Shown in pieces: positions 1 to 12,570 of a stretch of 64,000 nucleotides of DNA (position 1 is its first letter; every line of letters begins with the position of its first letter). Made by a program: the position numbers and the translations under genes. The notes beneath the pieces are model-generated. The model ran no database searches, was not told the DNA's origin, and saw nothing but the letters and a program-made list of their open reading frames with translations. The stretch is from Ectobius pallidus (Eukaryota > Arthropoda > Insecta > Blattodea > Ectobiidae). The stretch covers positions 23,908,611 to 23,972,610 of the forward strand of contig CAXKWD010000013.1 of the NCBI GenBank assembly GCA_964059195.1, read 5' to 3'.

Positions 1-2783
1 CTTTAAGGTATAAGAATATTAAAGGATTTTATTTCATCTCACCTACATTTCGCGACGTTTAATTAATTTTAGTGATAAACAATACTTGAAATAGCAGGCT
101 TTTTACTGTCCATAAGATGAGAAATATTAATATTATTTACCTTAAAGGACTAGGCGCGGTCATTTTGACCGGCACAAGCTATCGCGAGTTTTATGTTTGC
201 ATTACACAACAATGCGTTTATTTGCCGCGTAGCTTTTTCTATTGTGAATTATGTGTGTGCAAAATGTATAGACAGAGAAGCTGGGTTTAATTGAACTCAG
301 AAACATTGAGAAAGACAGTATGTAAAAATTTGAGATTTTGAATTCACTAAAAACATTTAAGCTCACTTGTAAGCAATGTATATGATATTTATTTTATTTT
401 AAATGTTAAATGATTACACAGCCCAACAAAAACGAACTTTTTGTTTGGTGTCACAGATGTTTTACCGCATTTTGGCTATACTTAGTGTGCTTATTCCAAA
501 TATGTAAAGTTTTTCTCTACTAGCTCTGCTTTTGTCGAGGGGGGATTTTATTCGTGAACTCTTAGTCTAGCGATAATATAGCTTCATAATATAGTTAGTG
601 AAGGTTTTTGACCATACTTTGGACACGTAGGACGAAAACTGTACGAAGTACAGAAAAACTAAAAGCTGGATTATTTTTTGGCCCTCAAATTGACAGCTCA
701 TAAGTCATTAACGACCGTACTGTATGTGATATCAATTTTTTGAAAGACCCCCATGTTATATTGTTATTGTAATGTTAATGTAATGTTAGTGTGTTGCTTT
801 TTTCTTCACATGATTTAGAAGCTACAGATAGGTACGGTTTTTATTTTTATCAAACTTAAAATATTATAATATGCATAATGGTAATACCATACCTCAAAAA
901 CTAAAGCTGATAGTGCAGCACATTTGGCATCAGCGACCTAAATATACCCAAGAATAGGTATAAATTCTAAGGCACCAAAATCCAAACATATACTGAATAT
1001 ACTGAGTGAAAAACTGTTTTATAATGTTGAAAAGCACTACAGGTGCAGTCTTTCTAGGTAGTCAGGTGATGTCAGTCCTGCTAGTGTTAATAAATATGAC
1101 TAAACGTCAGTGCTAGCGGGCAGTCTACAATAATACCCAATGTCTTGGATGATGCGCCCTCCCAGCGTCCCCCAGGGCCCAGTACACTCCAGTTCGAAAA
1201 TTCGTGACAGGACCAAGCATTGGATATTTGCCAAATCGTGTTTGTGGTTTTTGTTCGTATAATTTACGAGCTAATAATGTAGCAAGTATTTGGTTTCCTT
1301 TCAGTGCCCAAGGCTGTGCCTATTTCCACTGTAACCTATCAACACGCCAATACCGACTATTCCTTACAAAAACATCTTCAGCCAGACCGTTACAAATTCT
1401 CCTTAACGACTTTGTGGTTATTCCTGATTTCAAAATACAGTAAATCTTCTACTGTAAATTCAGAATAAAGCCGGGGAGACTGGTCGGAGCGAGTCAAGTC
1501 CAAATTCAAGACATGTATTCGTAAATGATTACCAAATGAGTAATAGGATAATACTACAGTACACTTATGTTCAGTAAAATGTAAAAACTTAGTAAACGAA
1601 TACAAAAATAAACTTTATTTGAAATATTATCTGATATACTTAACGGCGTAGGCCTACTCTGTTAGGTCCAAGCAAGCAATCGAGTCTGAGGTGTAGGAAC
1701 GTTCAAGTCTTCATAGCTTCTATTTGGATGTTCTTAAACAATTGAATTCAGAGGTTTTTATCTTTATGTCTGTTATTAATACAGGTACTGTATACCCACA
1801 TAATTAATAATTCATATGTTTGACATCATACATTGTCGAATAACAGAAGTTTCACGGACAAGAGACAAAGTTCAAAACGCGGTAGCTGGGTTCAGGAACA
1901 CGCGTTAACGATACAGTCTTTCAGCAAAAATTAATGTTACCTAATGCACATACATATGTATGTATACACATGTTTATATATATTCAAACAACTAAATGAA
2001 TGATACGAAGGCTTACAGCTTTTGAAGGATGACCTCAACCAATTATAAAAAGGGGGGGGGGACGGACAGTCAGTCTTGTTTAAGATTTAACAGAGTATAT
2101 CTGTGCAAGTATTAAATATTTTTTAAATTATCTCTGAGTTAAAGACAGAAGTGGTATACCTATCTTCAAAACAATATTAGTCTTTAAAAAATGTTACTCA
2201 AAATTTAGACTGCGTGAAATTATAAGTATGAAGTGTAACGAACGAAACTTAGACAACATGATCTGTATTAACAATCGGCAGTAGTATACTTAATTTCGGT
2301 TTCTCTTAATTTACCAATACTTTAGACCTACATAAAGAAAAAAATTATTTTTCGCCATTTTGCGAAAACAGCTCTAACAATTTTATTGAAATTTTGAACA
2401 CGAGATCCGTGATACTAAAAGATAACAATTTATTTCCGACATCTTTTCGCAAAAATTATATGAAGGGTAGTTATAAACTAGCCATAGTTTAGTACAAACT
2501 CAAACTTTAAGCCTAAGTCTTGCGTATTGAACAGTAAAACTTTGCATCAGGCTAAACGATTGAAAAAGCTCCCTGCAATACAGCCTCGTTTGTGTATCAG
2601 ATTTATTTAAAGGAGAAAGTTTTATTGTCTGTGGTTTATGGTGGAGAAAGTTATAAGAGTGTTTTACATAAGACTTTTTGCAATGGTCCTACATTCTTTG
2701 CTTTAAATATAAATCTCAAAACGGACATTAGTTTTCTTCTCGTCAAATTTTTAGCTGAATACCACTTGTGCAATTGGGTGTAT
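1..2783. other. AT-rich sequence without recognisable gene
   Basis: No open frame here has recognisable protein motifs or splice-bounded structure. Short ORFs are scattered on both strands, as expected by chance. A G-tract lies near 2052. Nothing else stands out. Confidence 0.5.
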
Positions 2784-2829
2784 GTAATCTGCGCCACGGT
2801 TGACACAGAATTTGAAATAGAATAAAAAT

Positions 2830-2896
2830 GAGATATGCAAACTGCGGCACACAGATATGTAAACTGCGCCACCGAGATATGTAGGTTGCGGCAGTA
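2830..2896 (-). repeat. Three degenerate 20-bp repeat units, minus orientation
   Basis: Successive units read as variants of AAACTGCGCCACCGAGATAT. They are the reverse complement of the 3243-3485 array and about 350 bp away from it. Confidence 0.8.
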
Positions 2897-3242
2897 GTTA
2901 TAGGCAGACAAAAGTTAGACCTAATATGTGAATGTTCGTTTCTATTCAGTAACAAATCTTTGCACATGAGGTGATGGGAGCGTACTTGTCTGTAAATTGG
3001 TACCGTTCTAGGTATGTTGGTAATGAGTGCTTTATCTGCTCTATCTTTAGGTTGGTAACAACTTTTCTCTAGCGAAGCACATCAAAACACAATCTCACTA
3101 ACAAGTCATTCACTTGTATTTTACAGTCTCAGAGTCATTGTGTACATTATCTTTTAGTGGTCGCAATTTCATAGCCAGTCCTAAGTCTGGAGAAGTGGGA
3201 ACGAAAATGTTAGTGCGTTAGTATGACGGTGAAGCCATTTAA

Positions 3243-3485
3243 ATGTCGGTGGCGCAGTTTACATGTCGGTGGCGCAGTTTACATATCAGTGGCGCAGTTT
3301 ACATGTCGGTGGCGCAGTTTACATGTCGGTGGCGCAGTTTACATGTCGGTGGCGCAGTTTACATGTCGGTGGCGCAGTTTACATGTCGGTGGCGCAGTTT
3401 ACATGTCGGTGGCGCAGTTTACACGTCAGTGGCACAGTTTACATGTCAGTGGCGCAGTTTACATGTCAGTGGCGCAGTTTACATC
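3243..3485 (+). repeat. Minisatellite, 20-bp unit, about 12 copies
   Basis: The unit ATGTCGGTGGCGCAGTTTAC is repeated head to tail about 12 times. Variation is mainly G/A (CGGT or CAGT) towards the right end. The unit has no stop codon in any plus frame and 20 is not a multiple of 3, so all three frames stay open and encode the same 20-residue periodic peptide. The overlapping open frames across 3223-3579 are therefore by-products of the repeat, not genes. Confidence 0.95.
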
Positions 3486-3524
3486 GTGTAGGTTGGGAGA
3501 AAAGGTAGAAGTGGCGCAGATTAC

Positions 3525-5362
3525 CTTTTCCCGTGCAATTTTTGATCTGGTAATTTCTGGACGTTCGGTCTCGAAATAATTATCAAGGTGACTTGTAACT
3601 GGCCGATAAATTCTTCTACGAGAGTTTCAGGTTACGAGTTGCATTTGTAATGACTTTTTAACGGTAATATGTAATAAGTTTCAATTAATAAAATGAATTG
3701 GAATTTAATTACTTTAACAACATTTTACATTGCCACTGTAAAAGGCATTCATGCAATATAATCAACGTGGCTGTTTTCTGTGAACAAAACATGATTGGTT
3801 AATAAATATCCGTCTATTCAAGTATTATTTGCTGAAATGTAATATTGGAGATAGCCTATCTTGCGTAAAACGTAAATTATATCGCTGTTATAGTTCCTAG
3901 CGATGCATACTGTGAAGTAAAGTTTCTTCAAAGATTTATGTAACGTAGGAATAGATGTAAGATGGTCAGCTGTCTGGACGTCGGGAGAGTCTATTAACGA
4001 AAAGGAGACGAATGATAACTCTGAATACATCCCCCACCTGTCAACGGTTACCCCTTCTCTCGCATGTTCGCGCGCATGTCACCAGTGTACAGCTGGGGGG
4101 AAAAAACGGACCGACTAAAATATCTAAGTTGCCGGTATGAGCGGGAGCCACTGCGCATGCCTAGATGCATTCATACGATAGCGGGGAATGTATTAAAATT
4201 TGTTCTATAATTCTAGTGTCGACTGTTGACAGCCCATTTCGAAATCCATTAGAAAATAAGCCATTAATTTGTCGGTGTGTTTTCAGACAGAAAAATGCAC
4301 AGATAACAGATGTATATCAACTGAAATCAGCTACAAGAGTTGGTCTGCTTTTTCCCCCCCTACCTGTACATTTATGCTGCTGAAGTTGTGTGTTTATAAT
4401 GTTTACAGGAAGTGATTGAAATTATTAAATGACAACGTTGCTTAACTATGGAATACTTTCCCGGTAAAATATTATAATATTGTTTCCCGAACAGATTTAG
4501 GCATAATATTCACTGTATTTCCAGAATAGATCTTAAAGCACCGAAACTCGTGATGTGTGCACAAGTCACTGCCTACAGTCTCGGACCTGATTAGAATATT
4601 AACAAGAAAAGAGGACGCACGTTTATCACTTTTATAGGAGGAGACAAAGCAAAATTCGATGAATACTGTACTAACCATGACTGTGATTGGCTGATTTCAG
4701 ACTCATTCTTATACGTTATTGGTCCAAATCGAAATCAAGACATAGGAGCTGAATAGTCGCGAGAGATTATATATTCGCATGAGGGAAGCGCTCGCAAATT
4801 TATCGGATGAAACTCGTAATCTCCCGTTGTACTTATTAAGACTACTTTGAGAATAAAATGTATCAGTTTGTATAAATAATAATTTATTTCTTACTTGTGT
4901 TGTTTAAAATGAGATGACATTGTTTGAGCTGTCAGATCAGGGCTTACTAAAGGAATGAACAAATCACATATTAACCCATGCTGCCAACAGTGAGATTTAG
5001 AAATAGTTAACGTAATTAAAATAAGCTAATTTAACTGAGAATAAATATACGAACTGACTTGCACCTAATCGAAATTGTGTTTTAATCAATGCACGTTAAA
5101 CATTTTTTCAATTTCCAAATAAGTTATGTTAAATAGAATAATATGTTTTTATCCTGTTCACTGGGAGCAAAAAAGAGACAAGTAAATTAATAAGCCTCAT
5201 TAATCCCATAAGGGCAAAGGCTTCCCGCCCATCGCAGGGTGAGCTCGGAGTGATACTCGATAGGTTAGCTAGTGCTAATAAGTTAGATGCTCGAAATACA
5301 GACATACGAAGTATTAATCTTGATACTTTGACCGATCCAGTAACGATAAAAAAAAACTGAGT
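3525..5362. other. AT-rich sequence without recognisable gene
   Basis: I see no recognisable protein motif, RNA gene or repeat family here. Local G/C-tract clusters occur near 4030-4100 and 4355-4365. Confidence 0.45.
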
Positions 5363-5570
5363 CGGCCTGGGTGGCGCAGTTAGTATCGCGCTGGCTTTCT
5401 GTGCCCAGGTCAACGGCATTTACGAGTGCATAAATGTGACAGGCCCATGTCAGAAGATCCAGTGGCATGTAAAATAACTTATGCGGGATAAAATTCCGAT
5501 ACACCGGCGACGGTCAGAGGCCTATGTTGCAGTACATCCTCGTCGTTAAATAACCATAATACCAATCAAC
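5363..5570 (+). mobile_element. tRNA-derived SINE, internally deleted head
   Basis: The 5' end has a tRNA-like A box in GGCCTGGGTGGCGCAGTTAG. It is followed by a SINE body with CATTTACGAGTGCATAAATG, TGACAGGCCCATGTCAG and a CACCGGCGACGG block, ending near GTCGTTAAATAACCATAA. The B box expected about 35 bp after the A box is missing: the sequence jumps from TGTGCCCAGG straight to GTCAACGGC, so this copy has lost part of its internal promoter. The head and body resemble a SINE family I associate with cockroach and termite genomes (from memory, not searched). Confidence 0.75.
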
Positions 5571-5705
5571 CAGGTAAGATTGCATCTTTGCGATCCTTGC
5601 AAGCATGTTATAAGATAAACGACCGTGGTTGGTCGATATCCAAGGCAGTGAAAAACATTATTGGTCAATATTAAATACGCGTCGTATGAATCGAATAGTG
5701 ATGAC

Positions 5706-6422
5706 TAGGGCAAAGCATTTAATGACCATAAAATAGTGAAAAAATTCGAAATAAAAAATGCATTTATGACCTAAAAATAGTGAAAAAATGACATGGAATT
5801 TAAAAAAATTACCAATAAATTTACCATTATTACTTTTATTTAGTTGTTTTTAAGAATGAATTGCTGAATGCAATTTAATGGATGACTGTGAAACATTTAA
5901 ATTTACAATATAAAACACACTTATTTTGTTACTAAAGAAGTAAGTAAATTTATACTAGGCCTACTTGGACACCATTAGCGAAAAAGAAATCTTTCTGAAC
6001 TGGCATGCCCATGAAATTGCCCCTAGCAAATATGTGCCATTTAAAAAGAAAGAAAAAATAATAATTCTTTATTGCTACAAAATAAGATGCTATAGCGTTT
6101 ACAATAGACCTGAATTAAAATGAACTATGAACACTTGGCGGAAATTCTCAAATAAAAACGATTGTCTGTTTTCTGAAAGTAACGATTTGTACATGGAAAA
6201 ACTCCTCTCTTCACTGAAATAACCTAAAAATGCCAAAAACGAGCTAAAAATTGCCAAAAAATGACCTAACTCTTAAAAATGAAGAAAAATGCAAAATAAA
6301 GCACAAAAATGCAAAAACAAATTGCCCTTATTTAATCAATTATTTCAGGTACACATTTATATATGAGCTATCTTTTAACCTTCACATAAAAAAGACGTAA
6401 AAACATCAAATGCCTTGCCCTG
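5706..6422. mobile_element. Non-autonomous hAT-type element with 8-bp TSD
   Basis: The left end TAGGGCAAAGCATTTAATG and the reverse complement of the right end (CAGGGCAAGGCATTTGATG) match. They are flanked by GTGATGAC on the left (5698-5705) and GTCATGAC on the right (6423-6430), an 8-bp duplication with one mismatch. Imperfect (C/T)AGGG termini plus an 8-bp duplication are typical of the hAT superfamily. The 717-bp interior is A-rich, with recurrent ATGACCTAAAA and AAAATGCAAAA motifs near both ends and no transposase, so it depends on another copy for movement. Confidence 0.78.
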
Positions 6423-7235
6423 GTCATGACAAACATTCGTTAAGCTCAAATTACCAATACAACACTCAGCACTGGTGGCATTACTGTTGATAGTATATTT
6501 CTACTTCTGCTTGTAGATAGTCATAATGCAGATTCCTGCAACTTGGCAGCAGAAGATACACAAATTCTCTGCACAGCAATAGTTTAAAGGTTAAGGATAA
6601 TTTATAAATGAATTCATTACCGTACTAGAAACTAGCAATGACGTTTCAAGTAACTTACACTAGCATTAGGCCTCGCTGATTCTATTGAATAAACTTTCCA
6701 ACAGTTCCTTTATTTCTCAAAATGAGCTGATGGAAGCGGTAAAAACAACAACGTCTGTAGAGACTTGTTACGTACGGCTACAAACATCTTACAAACTAAA
6801 ACAGTTTCGACTCAATACTTGATACCTTTTCAATCTGAATAAATAATAATTCTAATTAAATGTTTTTAAGTAAGTCCACATTTTGAAAAGTTCACAAACT
6901 CAAAAGCAAGTTTTGTTGATATTTCTAAATGCGATGATCATACGCTGGCTTAAATACATTTTGGTATTAATTAGAGAAGTAAAACTGTGAAAATGTTTGA
7001 GCTTAATTATAGAGAGGAGAGGACAAAGCATTATCTTGGAATCCAATTCAGCGATCTCATATTGAAATCTGGCTCAGTTGAATGACTCCACCCAATTAAT
7101 GGAGATTCAGGCCCTCTTGTTCACTTCTTTGCTCTACCCCGTGTCATTAGCAGCCCGTCCTCTCCACTACCAGTTGTTGGCGTCAGAGAATTAACCCGCG
7201 TTCTAACAATAAGTGCACGTTATGTTAATGATGGC

Positions 7236-8045
<810 letters not shown>

Positions 8046-8206
8046 ATTATTACTATTAGAAAGTATCGTATTCAATAAATCTCACGGTAACCACTACGTT
8101 AAACTCAGACAGACACAACCATAATACCAAGAAAAAGGATAATGCAAGTTTTGTTGCACACAGGACCACTGTTTGCTAAAAGTTTTGACTACTTTGGTGC
8201 AGACTT

Positions 8207-8975
8207 GTTTAAAGCCGGATCCCCACTGCTTAACATTTAGCACCAACATGTTGCAGTTAACATATGTTAAATGTTTATCATCAACTTGTTGACGTATACA
8301 AGTCAAGTGGTTTGCCATTTAACAACTGTCTCCACTACAGTGTTATAGGTTAACATGGCTTGGCGCGGATACGAACAGAAATTAATGAATAATAAATAAC
8401 ATTCAAAAGGAAAACTCCTCTGAAGAGGGCAGCCAGCATTACAAAATTAGAGTAATTTTATATACTCATTATCTTCTTGTTAACTGTCTATGACTTTCTT
8501 AAATACTAATTTTGTACAGATGTCTTGATCTTTTCAAAATAACTATCACATTTTTCAAGAATGGAGTAGGCCTACACCATAAAAGTAATTTTAAAAGTAG
8601 ATGCAATACTATTGAGAACAGTGATTACCAAATACTCACAAAATACAAAATGTATGCCGGCAATATTGAGGAAACTGTCGACTGCTTTTTGTTTAGACGG
8701 AAATTCCCGAACCAAAGCCGATTAAGCTGCTGATCGCTTTTTGTTTGCCGGAAATTCCCAAAACAAAGGCGATATCGACAGACTAGTCAATTGACTTGAT
8801 ATATTGTCCATTTTCTCCGGAAAACAAATTAACATCTGAAAATGTTAAGTGCAACACGCTGGGTTTGCATGTCAAGTCAACTGGAACGCGAAATTGCAAT
8901 ATACATGTCAATATCAACGTGTTAATATTGACATGTTGGTGTTAAATGTTTATCAATGGAGACGCAGCTTAAAAA
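8207..8975. mobile_element. Inverted-repeat element, probably a MITE
   Basis: Sequence at about 8210-8255 (CCACTGCTTAACATTTAGCA then CCAACATGTTG) recurs inverted at about 8930-8975 (CATGTTGGTGTTAAATGTTT then ATCAATGGAGACGCAGCTT). The match is roughly 75-80% over 45 bp. A second inverted match, CAAGTCAAGTGG against GTCAAGTCAACTGG, lies just inside. Between them is a tandem duplication of about 50 bp at 8679-8772 (CTTTTTGTTT, GGAAATTCCC). No transposase or clear target duplication was found. The exact ends are uncertain. Confidence 0.5.
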
Positions 8976-11443
8976 TCTACCACTGTCAACGAAGGAAGCA
9001 AAATGTACAGAGAAATTTAAATAAATGTTAAGAAAATCACTGCTGCATGAGCCACTGTACTCTATCAATAGAAGAGTATAAAACTAAGATAGCCAAAGTT
9101 GTTTCTAACGTTTAAGGTTAAGCTTCAAGATCGCTATACCAAATAAATTGTTTTTATATTGTATTGCATTCTATAGCATGAATGAGATCGATTGCAAACA
9201 AAAACTGCTCAGGGTCACAATGAAAATAAAATAAAAATATATAATGCTGTCCCGAAACCACTTTGCTGCTGTAGATTATCTTTTCAACGGCCTGAACAAT
9301 TATAATCAGATTGGGCTTTTAAAATCCTGGATTTCAATTGTTAGAGTCACACTTGGTTTGCTGCATGTCATTGTGATTTCAAAGCAAAGTAATTTTAATT
9401 ACATATGTAGCTTATTTCCAGGTTCATGTAAGCTGTTTTAATTAACCCGTGTGGGGATATATACCCAGTCAATACAAAACCCCATTCCCCATAATTTAGC
9501 CCAATTCTTCCCCTCCCCCCTCGTCCTGACGTATGCAGTGTTGCCAACATTACTGTGATTGCATATGACATGATGTCATTTCATCTACTACTCTCCACCC
9601 AGACATTCGAACAATCACATCTAGGAATATCTGTCGATCAATAAGGTTGTAATCATTCATATTTTCAGCTTGCGTTCCACAGAGAACAATCGCCTAGCAG
9701 AAAATTTTATCTTTAAGCCTAAGGATTCGCTTACAATATAGTCAACAAAAGCTAAATATATATTTAATTAGTTTAAATTAAGCTTTCGTTTGAGCTCTTT
9801 AGGGCATGTATCATCATTATCATCATTATCATCATCATCAATATTGATTCTTCAACTAGGAGCCATATTTAACGGATGGACGCTATAGCTATAGTTAACG
9901 AAAACATACTAGAATGTAACAATGAAAAAAAATATTAAACAATTAAATTGTGAGTGCTGCAGCACTTATTTCTATAACGTCTTGTATATGGGTATTATAT
10001 CACAGATCACAATAAAGTTTTATTTAATTTTAAGAACTGGCTTTTAATTTCTTTCTTATGATAATTCCCCTTGAACTTATCCTGCCCAATTGAATATTGT
10101 AACTTAACGGTATGCCGGCCAGCACCATACCCACTGCGCTACAAAAGGCCGACCTATGGCAAAGTAAATTTTTTTTTGTAGTTCATGGACATGTGAATGT
10201 TTATTACTTTAATTTCTTATATTGTTGTACTACCCAAAATGAATTATAAATTAGGATTGCTAATTCTTTATGTCAGGAAAAAGAAACTATTTCATTGTAT
10301 TGTACTTCGAGCATTTATGGAGTTCATTACTAAAAAAATTGAAGGGGTCGGCGGAAGATGTGCTAACCCATACAAACATCATTTTAGATAGTGAATTTTA
10401 AAAGTTATCTCAAATCTGCAAATCTTGTTTTTACCTTTCACTTGATAATTAGTATTATGCTACTAACAAGATTTTGACAGAATTAATCTATGCTCAGAAA
10501 CGTTGGAATAAAAACGACTAAAAATATATAAATAGTGCAACAACCTTAACTTCTAAAAAAATAGGGTTAGCACCAGCTTCCGCCTACCCCATAATTTTAT
10601 GTAGAATATGTGAAACTGTCAAAAGTTTTCGCTTTAGGAGTTTAAAAACTATAGTTGACACATTTCACCGTTATCTTGTTTATATATCATTTTACCTGTT
10701 TTCACATCTAAAAAAAATATGTGAAAATTGACATAATGTATACTTCAATCATTTGCATGGTTCCGATCGAGCTTTTTAAAAAGAGAAAATGCATATTTCA
10801 AAATTTTAGTGTAGGTACGCATCATACGCATTTCTGTGAAACCTATTTCAAACCTCTAAATACCGAAATAATATATTGCTCTACGGCAGTTTTCTTAAAC
10901 TTTACCTTGATGTACATGGTACACTCCAATGCAATGGTGACTGTATGTCAAATATTCTGAATATCTTTCATCAAGATATTACTATTATTTGTTTTAAAAT
11001 GAAACATATTTGCCCTAGTAAGGTCATACTTATTTTCTCCCGTGTGTATTTCAATTTATAGAATATACTGTTTCGTTCAAAATTATGGTCTAGTCTAGTG
11101 TTTATCATGAATGGCTTTCATATTAATGCGCTACACCACTTGTGTATGCATTGGTGCGATCTGCTTTTTTCTAATGCTTGGAACTGATTTTACATGACAG
11201 ACAGACTATCGCGCTATTCATGTGCACTATAGCCTAGTTACTTTTCTATTTGTATCCGAGTAATTCATGTAATGTCAGGCAGAATGCAAAGTGGAAAATA
11301 CCGTAACAAAATCCCTACCGTAAATAAATAAATTCATACTGCACAATTTGGTCTTAAATTTCAGCAATATTTTTGTTTAATGTTGTGTGCCATTGCCTCT
11401 TAGCTACATGATTTCTTCATTATAATTTTATTTCATGACTCCT
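8976..11443. other. Mostly unannotated AT-rich sequence
   Basis: Apart from an ATC-rich simple repeat at about 9817-9843 and the SINE fragment at 10113-10156, I see no coding or repeat structure. The short open frames lack recognisable motifs. Confidence 0.45.
10113..10156 (-). mobile_element. SINE head fragment (tRNA A-box region)
   Basis: The reverse complement reads GTCGGCCTTTTGTAGCGCAG then TGGGTATGGTGCTGGCC. This is the same type of tRNA-like A-box head as the SINE at 5363, truncated before the B box. Confidence 0.5.
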
Positions 11444-11622
11444 GAGTGGACGCAGATTTTTTTCGGGGGGATTTGAATAGGTAGAAAGAATATTTAAAAA
11501 AATTAACTTACTTACATATATAATTAGTTTATAAAACAGGCCACTTAGAGTGCATATATGGCCATTTTTCAAATTTCGGGGGGGATATATCCCCCAATCC
11601 CCCTCCCCTGCATCCGCCAGTG
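11444..11622. mobile_element. Short hAT-like MITE (GTGGCGGAYGCAG termini)
   Basis: The left end GAGTGGACGCAG and the right end CTGCATCCGCCAGTG are inverted versions of CASTGGCGGAYGCAG. Inside are G-tracts and the palindromic GGGGATATATCCCCC. A longer relative with the same termini and the same GGGGGATATATCCCCCC motif lies at 47086-47764, so this 179-bp copy is a deletion derivative. No matching 8-bp duplication was found, so hAT membership rests on the termini. Confidence 0.6.
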
Positions 11623-12461
11623 TGGTGCATAATGTTCAAAGAATACGTCACGTAAGCATTAGGTCTGGAATTACAGCAAACCTTCCTCGTCATATTTGTC
11701 TTGTTAATTACAATATGACTGGGAAGTTTCTTGGATTAGATTCCTTGTCCCCTCTTCGCTTGAGAGTTCCGCTGTATTTGCAAGTTTGAGTCAATGAATT
11801 CAGTTTTTTGTTAGCTAACTCATCACACACGTTATACGCAGTGATTTTGGCAATTATAACTTAATATCAGACTTCTTCAAAACCCATTTCTTCCTTAATT
11901 TCAACCTTCATAGTACCGGTTCTTTAATTTATTTATATTATAATGGGATATAAACAAAATTTATTAAACGTTACTTTTTAGTGGATACATCTGCAGTTAG
12001 CACGGCTTTTCTAATGAAGAAACTATTTTTATTCATCAGTTATTTAAGAATAATAAACAATAAGCTGGAAAGGCGTCTGATTACGCCATGACTTTGAATA
12101 CTGTTTTCCGAAGAACCTCAAATTGTATGAAGCTCATGTGAATGCTCGAAAAGCTCAGTAAATTATTTTATTTGTTTGTTTTTTTGTTGTTGTTGTTTGT
12201 TTTGCTTTGTGAGGAATGGTTGGAGACCTGAATACTGTTCCGTGATTTTGGACAAGGGAGTAACATTACATATCCTCTTAAATACTGCACACGTTATAAT
12301 TAATTAATAAGTGATTTTATCTTATTCCTGTTAGTTTTTAACTATTCTGACATTACGAATTGACACGACCATAGTACGTTCTATAGAAAATGGTCTGTTT
12401 ATCTGAGCTTACTTTTGAAGAGAAATTTCAAAGTATTATGTGCCAAATGTGAACAGTAAAA
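11623..12461. other. No recognisable feature
   Basis: AT-rich sequence downstream, in transcript terms, of the minus-strand exon at 12571-13623. If that gene is real this is probably intron. No second exon could be recognised. Confidence 0.4.
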
Positions 12462-12552
12462 TTATATTATATAAATTACATTATATAAATTATATTATAT
12501 ATAATATTATTATTATATTATATAAATTATATTATATTTCTATAATATAAAA
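12462..12552. repeat. AT-rich ATTATATAAATT repeat
   Basis: Repeated ATTATATAAATT and TATATTAT tracts form a low-complexity, self-complementary stretch. It sits just inside the intron, 20-110 bp past the donor of the minus-strand exon. Confidence 0.85.
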
Positions 12553-12570
12553 GTAAATTAATAAACTTAC

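Larger units (their letters stand above)
2784..3524. mobile_element. Inverted-repeat element with 20-bp subterminal repeats
   Basis: A 14-bp sequence, GTAATCTGCGCCAC, at 2784-2797 is repeated exactly in inverse orientation at 3511-3524. Just inside the left copy are three degenerate minus-oriented 20-mers (about 2830-2896). Inside the right copy is an array of about twelve plus-oriented 20-mers of the same family (3243-3485). Inward-facing short repeats behind matched termini are the architecture of some non-autonomous DNA transposons with subterminal transposase-binding sites. No transposase fragment or target-site duplication is visible. A simple satellite that happens to be inverted is the main alternative. 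Confidence 0.5.

Noticed and set aside
2830..3485. CRISPR array
   Set aside because: Units are contiguous 20-mers without unique spacers, and the genome context is animal.
3223..3579. Overlapping long open frames in all three plus frames
   Set aside because: They follow from a 20-bp stop-free tandem repeat. The peptide is periodic in every frame, with no start context or homology.
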